DNA from: JAJVID01 sp050247435
GTDB lineage: Bacteria > Acidobacteriota > Blastocatellia > RBC074
Reading direction: 5' to 3'
Length of the DNA stretch: 64,000 bases
Assembly: GCA_050247435.1 (NCBI GenBank)
Contig: JBFWUF010000007.1
Coordinates: forward strand, 1-64,000
Shown: positions 29,119 through 37,443 of the stretch, piece after piece
Layout of the letters: every line of letters starts with the position of its first letter
Numbering within the stretch: position 1 is the stretch's first letter
Program-made: the position numbers and the translations under genes
Notes under the pieces: generated by a model
What the model saw: the letters and a program-made list of their open reading frames with translations, nothing else
What the model was told of the DNA's origin: nothing
Databases searched by the model: none

Positions 29119-29865
29119 TCAGTATTCCAGCTTTCCGTCATACATCATATTGGAAATCTTGAAGCGCATATTGAGCTTGATGTTCTTCCCCATTTCCGAA
29201 TAGAAGCGCAGGTATCCGCTCTTCTCGGTCACAAACGGCTCGTCGTCGAGCAATCTGGGAAAAACGAACTTTGCGCCCATCCCGTCATTGATCGGCGCTA
29301 TATACTCCTGCAAAAAGACGCGTTTGCCGTCTTTGTTTTCCAGGTAGGTGTTATTCTTCAGCAAGCCTGTGTTGGCGCTGTTGAAGATTTGCATCGCAGG
29401 GCCAGAGAAGCGGCGGTCGGTGGAGTCGTAATCCACCGCCACGACTATGAATTTGTCGGTGCTCTGCTCTGCGAAAGCTTTCAACTGCTCGGCCAGTTGC
29501 GGGTTTTGCATCTGCGCGCGCCGCGCCATCGCCTGTCGGATTGGCCTGGCCGTCAACAGACGGATGCGATAATTGACGTTGGTCGCCTGATTGAGCGCGC
29601 CTTGCGCGGAGCGGTCGTTGGCGCCCGAACCACTGGTGTTGTCCAGCGGGCGGTTTCCTATTGGATTGCGGTTCGAAGTGGTTGGCGTGTAGAACATCTC
29701 CGATGTGTTAGTCTCGGTCTGCGTTTGGCCCCAGGACGAATCGTTGAGCATCTTGTTGACTTCCTTCTCGGACCATTCGGTCCAGGGCTTCATCTTCTTT
29801 TGCGCTCCGGCGACCACAGTGAGCGCGAATACGAGCGACAGCATGATGGCGATCTTCTTCTTCAT
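29119..29865 (-). CDS. secreted hypothetical protein
   Basis: A 248-aa protein with a clear signal peptide (KIAIMLSLVFALTVVAGAQ). The mature start is KPWTEWSEKEVNKMLNDSSW, a pattern I associate with secreted proteins common in Acidobacteria (resembling the GWxTD group). A mixed region follows with RIRLLTARPIRQAMARRAQM and FPRLLDDEPFV. The function is unknown. It has its own terminator, and 15 nt separate it from the Tat-signal gene upstream, so both may form one operon. Confidence 0.75.
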   Translation of the reverse strand: MKKKIAIMLSLVFALTVVAGAQKKMKPWTEWSEKEVNKMLNDSSWGQTQTETNTSEMFYTPTTSNRNPIGNRPLDNTSGSGANDRSAQGALNQATNVNYRIRLLTARPIRQAMARRAQMQNPQLAEQLKAFAEQSTDKFIVVAVDYDSTDRRFSGPAMQIFNSANTGLLKNNTYLENKDGKRVFLQEYIAPINDGMGAKFVFPRLLDDEPFVTEKSGYLRFYSEMGKNIKLNMRFKISNMMYDGKLEY

Positions 29866-29880
29866 TGATAACCTCCAAAT

Positions 29881-31659
29881 TCACTGACAGCCATAATCGA
29901 GAAAAGTCGAAAAGCGATCCGATCCGTGATCGAGCGCCAGGTCGCGGCGCTCGTAATCGAGATGCGCGGCGGACATTAACAGCGTCGCCCGCTCGTCCAC
30001 AAGACGCAGCGTCAGGGATTCGTGCGCGGCCTCGCCCGCGATCAATTCCGAAAGCAGGTAATGACGGCAGGCGAATGGCGGAACCATGCCCAGCGGAAGC
30101 CGCATGACCAGACCACGTGGGCCGAAAAGTTCAACGACCGGTCGAGCCTCCAGCCCCTGATCGTCAATGTTCAACACCGCGATCAGTTCGTCTTGCCGCA
30201 AGCGCTCCTTGCTTTTCACCAGCCGCGCTCCAGAAACGATGTAATCGGTGGTCAGCCCGCCGCGCTGTTTCGGCTTCTGGTATCCCCTGGCCGAACGCAG
30301 TCCCGGTCGAAAATGGGTGAATGCGAAGGCGTTCCATTCCGGCACACGCACTTCGACCTTTAACAGCGTGTGCGTGGTGTCTGGCGCGACGGCTACGCCC
30401 AATCCGCCCGCAAAACCGGGCGCGAGTGAAAGTTGTTTGAAGTCGAGCGCGCAGCTTTGCCCGGCGGCCAGCTTGATCACGCCACGCTCAGTTTGTCCGC
30501 GCAGGCAATCCGAAAGCTTTCCATCGTTGAGCGATGACCAGATCGCCTCGCCCTCGCCGTTGACGGCGAATGGGTAAAACCACTGCGCTTCTTCGAGCGG
30601 CAGTCCCGCGCCGAGATAACACCGCGATTCAAACGTCAACTGATTCTTCGGGCCGCCGATCTTTTTCTGATGAAAAAGCAGCGGCGTGTAAAGTACGTTT
30701 CTCGCCTTGAATTGATTTTGCGCGTCGAAGGGCACGGTTGCCGGTTTGGGTTTGAAAACGCCTTGATGGATCGGATGCTCGACGCTGAAGCGCCCGCGGG
30801 AATTCTGTTTGATCATCAGGTATCCGAAACTCTTCGCGGCTCCCTGCTCGTTGGTGACGGCGAGCAATCCGTGATGACGATTTTGTTTCGGCGCGGTCTT
30901 TTCGGCGGCATCCGGCGCCTGGTAACCGCCAGTCAATTGAGTCGAATTCAAATCGAAGATCAGCGAAGCTCGCGGCCGCAGATCGTAACGCCTGACCACG
31001 ACTTTCTTACCGAATGGATCATAGAGCGCAATTTCGCCCGAATTGGGCGCGTTGTAGGGATTGAAGAGACTGAAGACACACTCGTATTCGGCGAGCGATG
31101 GAAACGGCATCGAGTAGAAATAACTTTCGGTGTTCTGCCACTGCGGCGGATCGGGGTTGGCATGCACGTTGTCGAACGAAGCGCTTCCTTGCCAGCGCAC
31201 AAAAGCCGAACTGAACAGGTCGCTCGTGTGCATCGTCTCGCGGCATTTCGGGCGCAAGCGTATCTTCATCCCGCCCCAGAAGCTCTTTGCGTCACCGATG
31301 AGATCACGCGCGACAATCACCGTCGTCCGCATCGCCGGCGCGTTCAGCTTGCGCGCAACGCCTCTTGCGCCAAGGGCCTTCCCCGTCGCGTCGTATAAAT
31401 AAATCTCGAAATCAGTCGAATCAGCGCCGTCTTCGTGCCCGCGCGCGCCGACGAATGTGTCGGAGGTCAGAACGATTTCGCTCTGAACGCCACGATCCGG
31501 GTCTACGATGATGAATGGGGCGCAGACTTCCAACCAGCAGGATTGATTATTTGACGATGGCGAGGATTGGGCGAGAGAGGGGCGCGCAGGTAGTAGCGGC
31601 GCCACAACGACCGGCGCGAGGGAGCAGGAAACAGTCGCAAGAAAACTACGGCGATTCAT
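29881..31659 (-). CDS. secreted hypothetical protein with Tat-like signal
   Basis: A 592-aa protein from ATG 31659. The signal sequence MNRRSFLATVSCSLAPVVV has a twin-arginine-like RRSFLA motif. The mature part appears all-beta, with recurring phrases such as EIVLTSDTFVGARG, GEIALYDPFGKK and RVPEWNAFAFTHFRPG. No enzyme motif is evident. The frame extends to 31698, but the extra 13 residues precede the signal and are rejected. It lies upstream of and close to the 248-aa secreted protein gene, hinting at co-export. Confidence 0.72.
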   Translation of the reverse strand: MNRRSFLATVSCSLAPVVVAPLLPARPSLAQSSPSSNNQSCWLEVCAPFIIVDPDRGVQSEIVLTSDTFVGARGHEDGADSTDFEIYLYDATGKALGARGVARKLNAPAMRTTVIVARDLIGDAKSFWGGMKIRLRPKCRETMHTSDLFSSAFVRWQGSASFDNVHANPDPPQWQNTESYFYSMPFPSLAEYECVFSLFNPYNAPNSGEIALYDPFGKKVVVRRYDLRPRASLIFDLNSTQLTGGYQAPDAAEKTAPKQNRHHGLLAVTNEQGAAKSFGYLMIKQNSRGRFSVEHPIHQGVFKPKPATVPFDAQNQFKARNVLYTPLLFHQKKIGGPKNQLTFESRCYLGAGLPLEEAQWFYPFAVNGEGEAIWSSLNDGKLSDCLRGQTERGVIKLAAGQSCALDFKQLSLAPGFAGGLGVAVAPDTTHTLLKVEVRVPEWNAFAFTHFRPGLRSARGYQKPKQRGGLTTDYIVSGARLVKSKERLRQDELIAVLNIDDQGLEARPVVELFGPRGLVMRLPLGMVPPFACRHYLLSELIAGEAAHESLTLRLVDERATLLMSAAHLDYERRDLALDHGSDRFSTFLDYGCQ

Positions 31660-31685
31660 ACACGCTTGCCTGAAGCAATGAAAAT

Positions 31686-31716
31686 GGGAGGGACACAACG
31701 AAACTGCGTCCCTCCC
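31686..31716 (-). terminator. rho-independent terminator of the receptor gene at 31738
   Basis: A 9-bp GC-rich stem GGGAGGGAC/GTCCCTCCC with a 13-nt loop. On the minus strand it is followed by ATTTTC. It lies 21 nt past the receptor stop. Confidence 0.75.
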
Positions 31717-31737
31717 GCTTCGTTTGGGGAAACGAGA

Positions 31738-34700
31738 TTAGAAGTTGAAGCGGCCGACGAGTTGAATCAGCCTTCCGCCCGGATCGTTAGTCGTCGAAGT
31801 GTCCTGATAGGCGTTGGCAGTTTGACCGAAGGTGGCGTTGCCGAAGCCGCCGACAGCAACTACGTCACTCGCCGCGCTGCCGATCAGGAAGTTGGTGTGG
31901 TTGAAAGCGTTCAGGAACTCGGCGCGGAATTCGAAGTTCAACCGCTCGGAGAACCTGAACCGCTTGACCACGCTCAAATCGTAGCGCGCGAAGCTCGGGC
32001 CGTAGAGTACCAGGTTGGTCGTGCCGCATTCGCCGCCAAAGCTCTCGATGCAATTCGGGCCACTGGCGGGCCTGATGTAGCGGCCAGCCGGCGCGCCTGA
32101 CGCGCCGTAGCCCGTGGCGCTGGTCGCGCTCACGTTGAAAGCCCGGATCGTGTTGTCAACGATGTCCTGCGGCAGGTAGTAGACGAAGTTTGATTCCTTG
32201 CGAATCTTGAGCGCCTTCTGCAGTTCATTGCGCGTCATCCCGACCAACTGCACATTGCCGAAGTTGTTCGGGCTGCCCGACTGAACTCGCGCCGTCCCGT
32301 GGAACTCCCAACCGCCAATGGCCAGGTCGGCCAAACGACCGATCCCGCCGGCCAAAGCTTTGCCCCGGCCGAACGGCAGTTCATAAATCCAGTTGGCCTT
32401 GAGGGCGTGCGTGATTCCGAAGGGCGATAGCGTCTTATCGCCATTCACCTCACGCAAGCTCGGCGGCTGATAGAAGACCACTGAACTGCTGGCAGGCATG
32501 TTGGTCAGGTTTCTGGCGAAGGTGTAGCTGCCTTGCACCAACAACCCCTTGGAAAGGCGCCGGCGCACTTCGACCACCGCCGCGTCGTACCAACTGCGGC
32601 CATTGTTCTCCACCGAAAACGCGCCGCCCAATTTGTGCGGATTGACCAGGAAGAGGTTGACCGGGAGGCCGGCCGTCACGGCATTGCCGCGGAAGTTGTT
32701 GATCAAGGAGTTGGCGAACGTGAACGGCGCGGGACCGTTGATCGCCAACGTATTGACAAAAGTCGCGCTGGCAAAGTTGCCGGAAGTGTAAGCGGCCGTG
32801 TTGGCAGGATTCCCAGTCGGATTGAAGTGAGCAAGTATGATCGGGAGCGGCGAGGTTCCCGTGTTCGGCCCGGCATAGCGGAAATGGTTGCCGCGCCCCG
32901 CCGCGATGTTGGCCCGCAAGTTGGCCTGCGCCATCTTGAACTCGTTCAGGAATCCGTTCTCGATGATGTTGATCTCGTTCAGATTGTACTGCTGCCACTG
33001 TTTGACGCCGCGGTTGCCGACGTAACGCAGTTCGATGACCGTATCTTTGTTGATTTCGCGCTGCATGCCGAAGGTCCACGACTGGACATAGCCCAGTACA
33101 AGATTCGGGTTGAAGGCGTTGACCGAGTCGGTCGCAATCCCGATGTTCGGGAAAGCCGGCGCGCTCGGAATCGCCGGCGGTCCGAGCCGGTTCGCCTCAC
33201 GCAGCAGCACCGGCAACGAACCCAGAGGCCCGCCCACGAGGTTGCCCAGCGTCAGATTGCGGTTCGCCGCGATTGTCGCTCCCGGATTCCCCCCGAGGAT
33301 GCTGGCAAAGACATTCATACCCTCACGGTTGAAGGCGATTGAATAGCCGCCGCGAAAAACCGTCTGTCCTCCATCGCCGAAAACGCGGCTCAGCCAGCCG
33401 TCCTTCACGTTCGGACTCCACGCTATCCCGAAGCTCGGCGCCAGATTGTTGTAGTCAATGTTATTCGTGTGCGTGCCAGGTTCAAAAGCCGTGTATTGCG
33501 ACTCATGACCGGTGAGCGTTCCCGGCTTGAAGAGATTGCCCGGGCCTGAAACGCCGAACAGGTCGTCAAAGGAGACTTGTGAGAAAACATTGCTCGACGC
33601 CGTGAATGGGAACTGCACCTCCCAGCGCAACCCGCCGGTCAGCGTCAGATTCGGCCGGGTTCGCCATGTGTCTTGCGCGAAGAAACCCATCTCCCGCTGC
33701 CGGTAACGCTGAGTCAGCTTGCCCAGGTAGTCATATTTCCCGGTTTCTTCATTCAGCCGCGCGTTGGCATTGATTGCCGTGACGTGGCCAGTCAGCACCG
33801 CATAGATGTTTGCGGCGCGCGTGATGTCGGCGGCCGCCGCGCCGGGGAAGTTCGCCTGCGTGAACATCGCGATGGCCGGATCGTTGGTGTTGATCCCGAA
33901 GGTGATGCTCGGAACCAGCGTCTGGTTCTCTCCCCAGAAATTGATCTGGGTGAAGCTGAAACCGAAGCTCATGTTGTGCGAGCCGCGAGTGTAGTTGAGC
34001 GTATCGTTGAATTGCCAGGTTGGCGCATGCCTGCGTTGCGGGCCGTTCGCAGTCCCGGGCAGCGCATTGTTGATGCCCGCTGCGCTGATGTTGAGAAGCA
34101 AGCCGTTCTGATTGGCCACGGATCCGGTGTAGTTCGCTATGCTGTTTTCCGGGAAGAAGACTACGGTGCCGCCGGTGAAGCCGAAGCGCGCCTCATTGAC
34201 GATAGTGGAAGACAGTGTCGAGCGTAACGCGGTCACGTTGGCGAAGCGGTTCGAAAGCTGGCTGGCCTGGCCAGGAAAGCCCGGGAAGATCGGGTCCGCG
34301 CTGTTGAGGAAGTCCACCTTCGAGCCGAAATAATCGTAGTTGTAAACGTTCTCCAGTTTGTGCTTGCTGCCCAGATTGAGGTCGAAGCGCACCGTCGTGA
34401 ACGTCCTGCGCTGACCGCCTGTGTTGGTGAAGGAGAAACGTTGCAGGTTGGGATCGCTCAACTGCTCAATAAAGCCGGTCGTGGTGGTGGATTGGCGGAT
34501 GTCGGACAGCAGCTTCGCAATGGTCGGATCAATGGTGGCCGTACAGCCGCTGCAACCGACCTGCTGAGCCAGTTGAAGCAGATTTTTTTGCTGCACGCCG
34601 TTGGCGGTGTTGTACTGGAAAACGCCTGTCTGAGTCAGCGGATTGAGGATCGTCCGTTGACGAAACGTCTGTTCAGGCAATCGGTACTCTTCATAGTTGA

Positions 34701-35616
34701 CGAAGAAGAAAGCTTTGTCACGGCCATCGAACAGCTTCGGAACCGAGATCGGCCCGCCGACGCGCCCGCCGAACTGATTGAGCAGCACGCGCGTACGCGG
34801 CAATCCGGCGCGATTGTTGAACCAGTAATTGGAGTTGAGCGATGGATTGCGATGGTATTCGTAAAGGCTGCCGTGATACTCGTTGTTGCCGGAGCGGGTC
34901 ACAAACTTGATCTGGACCGCGCCCTCGCCGGAGCTTTCGGCGCCGGGCGTTGCGGTTGAGAGCGTAACCTCATCAACGGCGTCAATGCGCGGGCGGATAT
35001 AGGTAAAGAACCCGTCCGAGGACTTGAGCGTGTTGTCTTGAATGTTGATCCCGTCCATCGTGATATTGAGCGCGCCTTTCGGCAGCCCGTTGACGGTCGA
35101 GGTGCGCGCCCGGCCGGGCGTGGTCGTGCCCGGCAACAGCAATACCAAATCGAGCGCATCGCGCGAGGTGAACGGCAGTTCGGTAATCTGCCGTCCCGTA
35201 ATGGTCGTAGAGATGTTGGCGGATTGTGTTTGTAACACCTCGCCGCCGCCTTGAATGACTACCGATTCCGAGGCTGCGCCGACCTCGAGCGTGACATTCG
35301 CTGTCGCCGGCGTGGCGGCCAGAATCTGGACGTCCTGGATTACGGCCTTCTTGAAGCCTTGAGCTTCCACACTGACGGTGTAAGTCCCAGCGCCCAAAGC
35401 AGGCACCGTATAAGCGCCGCTGCCGGAGCTTTTGACTCTGAATTCTGCGCCAGTGGCGTTGTTCTTGACGGTCACTTCGGCGCCCGACACGGCCGCGCCA
35501 TTCGGATCAAGCACGGAGCCGGAGAGAGGAGCAGTCGTGCTTTGCCCGAAAGCCAGCAGACTACAAGCCGACGCGATGACCAGGGCGGAAAACAGCTTCA
35601 ACAATCTGCGGGTCAT
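31738..35616 (-). CDS. Oar-like TonB-dependent receptor (1292 aa)
   Basis: The largest receptor of the window. Signal peptide LFSALVIASACSLLAFGQ; regulatory beta-sandwich domain (GSVLDPNGAAVSGAEVTVKN to GFKKAVIQDVQI); plug domain with ITELPFTSRDALDLVLLLPG and ITMDGINIQDN; then a long barrel ending in VGRFNF. ATG 35616 follows AGGAGG. It begins about 480 bp from the end of the Gfo/Idh/MocA gene. It probably imports or displays a large carbohydrate or peptide; the substrate is unknown. Confidence 0.92.
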   Translation of the reverse strand: MTRRLLKLFSALVIASACSLLAFGQSTTAPLSGSVLDPNGAAVSGAEVTVKNNATGAEFRVKSSGSGAYTVPALGAGTYTVSVEAQGFKKAVIQDVQILAATPATANVTLEVGAASESVVIQGGGEVLQTQSANISTTITGRQITELPFTSRDALDLVLLLPGTTTPGRARTSTVNGLPKGALNITMDGINIQDNTLKSSDGFFTYIRPRIDAVDEVTLSTATPGAESSGEGAVQIKFVTRSGNNEYHGSLYEYHRNPSLNSNYWFNNRAGLPRTRVLLNQFGGRVGGPISVPKLFDGRDKAFFFVNYEEYRLPEQTFRQRTILNPLTQTGVFQYNTANGVQQKNLLQLAQQVGCSGCTATIDPTIAKLLSDIRQSTTTTGFIEQLSDPNLQRFSFTNTGGQRRTFTTVRFDLNLGSKHKLENVYNYDYFGSKVDFLNSADPIFPGFPGQASQLSNRFANVTALRSTLSSTIVNEARFGFTGGTVVFFPENSIANYTGSVANQNGLLLNISAAGINNALPGTANGPQRRHAPTWQFNDTLNYTRGSHNMSFGFSFTQINFWGENQTLVPSITFGINTNDPAIAMFTQANFPGAAAADITRAANIYAVLTGHVTAINANARLNEETGKYDYLGKLTQRYRQREMGFFAQDTWRTRPNLTLTGGLRWEVQFPFTASSNVFSQVSFDDLFGVSGPGNLFKPGTLTGHESQYTAFEPGTHTNNIDYNNLAPSFGIAWSPNVKDGWLSRVFGDGGQTVFRGGYSIAFNREGMNVFASILGGNPGATIAANRNLTLGNLVGGPLGSLPVLLREANRLGPPAIPSAPAFPNIGIATDSVNAFNPNLVLGYVQSWTFGMQREINKDTVIELRYVGNRGVKQWQQYNLNEINIIENGFLNEFKMAQANLRANIAAGRGNHFRYAGPNTGTSPLPIILAHFNPTGNPANTAAYTSGNFASATFVNTLAINGPAPFTFANSLINNFRGNAVTAGLPVNLFLVNPHKLGGAFSVENNGRSWYDAAVVEVRRRLSKGLLVQGSYTFARNLTNMPASSSVVFYQPPSLREVNGDKTLSPFGITHALKANWIYELPFGRGKALAGGIGRLADLAIGGWEFHGTARVQSGSPNNFGNVQLVGMTRNELQKALKIRKESNFVYYLPQDIVDNTIRAFNVSATSATGYGASGAPAGRYIRPASGPNCIESFGGECGTTNLVLYGPSFARYDLSVVKRFRFSERLNFEFRAEFLNAFNHTNFLIGSAASDVVAVGGFGNATFGQTANAYQDTSTTNDPGGRLIQLVGRFNF

Positions 35617-36093
35617 AAAATTGTCCTCCTAATTGGTTTCTGATGGTGTGGATATACCTTAACAGTCAGAGCTTCCCGGCGTCGGCGACCAATCAACAGA
35701 AAGGCGGCTAGATGGCCTTTCCCGATGACCTCTTCCGATGATGCCGAAAATGAGGGGCAATGCTTTTAAGACTTATTGTGTTACCGCGAGTTTTTTGTTG
35801 AATGAAATGTAGCGGCTGAGGTTGAAGCAAAACTTATGCCTGATCAATTTCTTTGGATTGAGCATTGATATTTCATTATTTACAGACGGGGTTGTGAAGC
35901 AGAATTCAACACCCCGTCCATATTTCTGAATTTGATTGAGAATTTTGGATCGAGCGCATCTCTTCAATCAACTAAAATGGATAGGCCAGAGGCGTGATTT
36001 GACGAAAATGTATCAGAGAGGCAGGCGCGAGATTTGGTGGGGCGAGTTATTAATCCGCCCCACCGATCTTCATTTGGAGGAGTGTTGCAAGGG
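35617..36093. other. AT-rich intergenic region
   Basis: The middle (about 35760-36000) is clearly more AT-rich than the surroundings, and no credible gene is seen in it. A 9-bp stem GGTGGGGCG/CGCCCCACC lies at 36036-36044 with 36056-36064, just after the oxidoreductase stop, and may end that transcript although no U-run follows. Confidence 0.5.
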
Positions 36094-37347
36094 CTATACT
36101 CGCGCGGATTGTCGCGCCGTTTCCAACGTCACACGTTGTTTGCGGCGGTAGGACAGGTTAGCCATATGCGCGGCGATTGCCGAGCGATAGCCGAGTTCGA
36201 CGCTTGAATTCGGCTCCTTGCGGGAGCGCACGCATTCGACGAAGTTGGCGTAATGGTTATCGCCTTTCGATTCGCCTTTGATTGCTTCGCCGTTGGGACG
36301 GTTGAGCTTTTCTGGCGCATAAGACCAACCGCTGGCGGATCGGCCTGAGACCATATCGGTCGTCCCAGCCAGCCATTCGATTGTGCCGTCAGAACCCAGA
36401 ATCCTGATGCCGAGTCCGAAGCGGCTGTTGCTGAACGTGGATTGCCACGCGACGACCAGGTCATTCGGATAATCGAGCGTCACCGCGATTGTGTCAGGCA
36501 CTTCGCGTCCGTCTTTTTCCGAAAAGACCCCGCCGGACATGTAAGCCGCTGTCGGAACTCCGAGATCAAGCGCGCCGATGATCCATCCGATCTGGTGAAC
36601 CATGTTCTCGGTGATGTTGCCGCCGGAAAATTCCCAGTACAGCCGCCAGTTGATGAACTTGTGAGCGTCGAAAGGCCGATCGGGGCGTCCATTCAAAAAC
36701 GCCTTCCAGTTCACATTTTGCGCGTTGCAGTCCGCCGGAACCGGGCGCACCCACTGGCCTTTGCCGTGCGGCGTGTTGCGGCTCATCCACGATTCGACGT
36801 GCGTGACCTTGCCGACCAGACCGTCTTTGACCCACTGGCGCGCGTCCTTGAAATAACCCGCGCTGTTGTGTTGCTGGCCGACGCCGATCACGCGCTTCGG
36901 ATTCTTCTTCGCCGCCGCCAAACAGCTTTCAGCCTCTTCAATTGACCAGGTCATGGTTTTTTCGCAGTACAAATCCTTGCCCGCGGCCAGAGTGTCAACG
37001 AAATGCCGCGCGTGGCAATGCAGCGGCGTGGCGACGATCACCGCGTCAACGTCTTTCGATTCGAGCATCTTTCGATGGTCGTTGAAGCTCTGGGCGCCGG
37101 GCGCGATCTTTTTCGCTTCGTCGAACCGGCGCGTGTAGATGTCGGCTGCGGCGGCGAACTCGGCGTTGGGCGCCTGCAGAAAAGCCCGCATCAACTCCTG
37201 CCCGCGTCCGCCGGGGCCGATGATGCCCAGCCGCACGCGGTCGTTCGCGCCGAGAACTTTGTTATAAGAAGAAGCCGACAACGCGGCGACGGTCGCTCCC
37301 GCCGACGCCTGCTTGATGAAATCTCTGCGTTCGATTTTTTCATTCAT
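36094..37347 (-). CDS. Tat-exported Gfo/Idh/MocA family oxidoreductase
   Basis: A 417-aa protein. Twin-arginine signal: RRDFIKQASAGATVAALSAS. The Rossmann fold has LGIIGPGGRGQELMRAF, and the EKP-type motif appears as CEKTMTWS near the middle. VIVATPLHCHARH and GGNITENMVHQIGW match the family's substrate region. Members oxidise or isomerise sugars with tightly bound NAD(P); exported members often act on polysaccharide-derived sugars. ATG 37347 follows GGGAGA. Its position inside a receptor cluster suggests processing of the imported substrate. Confidence 0.92.
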   Translation of the reverse strand: MNEKIERRDFIKQASAGATVAALSASSYNKVLGANDRVRLGIIGPGGRGQELMRAFLQAPNAEFAAAADIYTRRFDEAKKIAPGAQSFNDHRKMLESKDVDAVIVATPLHCHARHFVDTLAAGKDLYCEKTMTWSIEEAESCLAAAKKNPKRVIGVGQQHNSAGYFKDARQWVKDGLVGKVTHVESWMSRNTPHGKGQWVRPVPADCNAQNVNWKAFLNGRPDRPFDAHKFINWRLYWEFSGGNITENMVHQIGWIIGALDLGVPTAAYMSGGVFSEKDGREVPDTIAVTLDYPNDLVVAWQSTFSNSRFGLGIRILGSDGTIEWLAGTTDMVSGRSASGWSYAPEKLNRPNGEAIKGESKGDNHYANFVECVRSRKEPNSSVELGYRSAIAAHMANLSYRRKQRVTLETARQSARV

Positions 37348-37404
37348 ATTGATTCTCCCAAGTGTGTTTCAGCACCGCGACCGGTGGAGAGCGGGATTGT
37401 CAGG

Positions 37405-37434
37405 CTCGCCCGCTTGCTACCGCGAGCGGTACTG
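37405..37434. repeat. degenerate half copy of the GTACCGCGCG palindrome (family B)
   Basis: On the minus strand AGTACCGCTCGCGGTAGCAAGCGG resembles one arm of the element at 41022-41085, with several substitutions. No matching second arm is present. It lies 9 nt past the receptor stop at 37444. Confidence 0.55.
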
Positions 37435-37443
37435 ATCCGGTAT

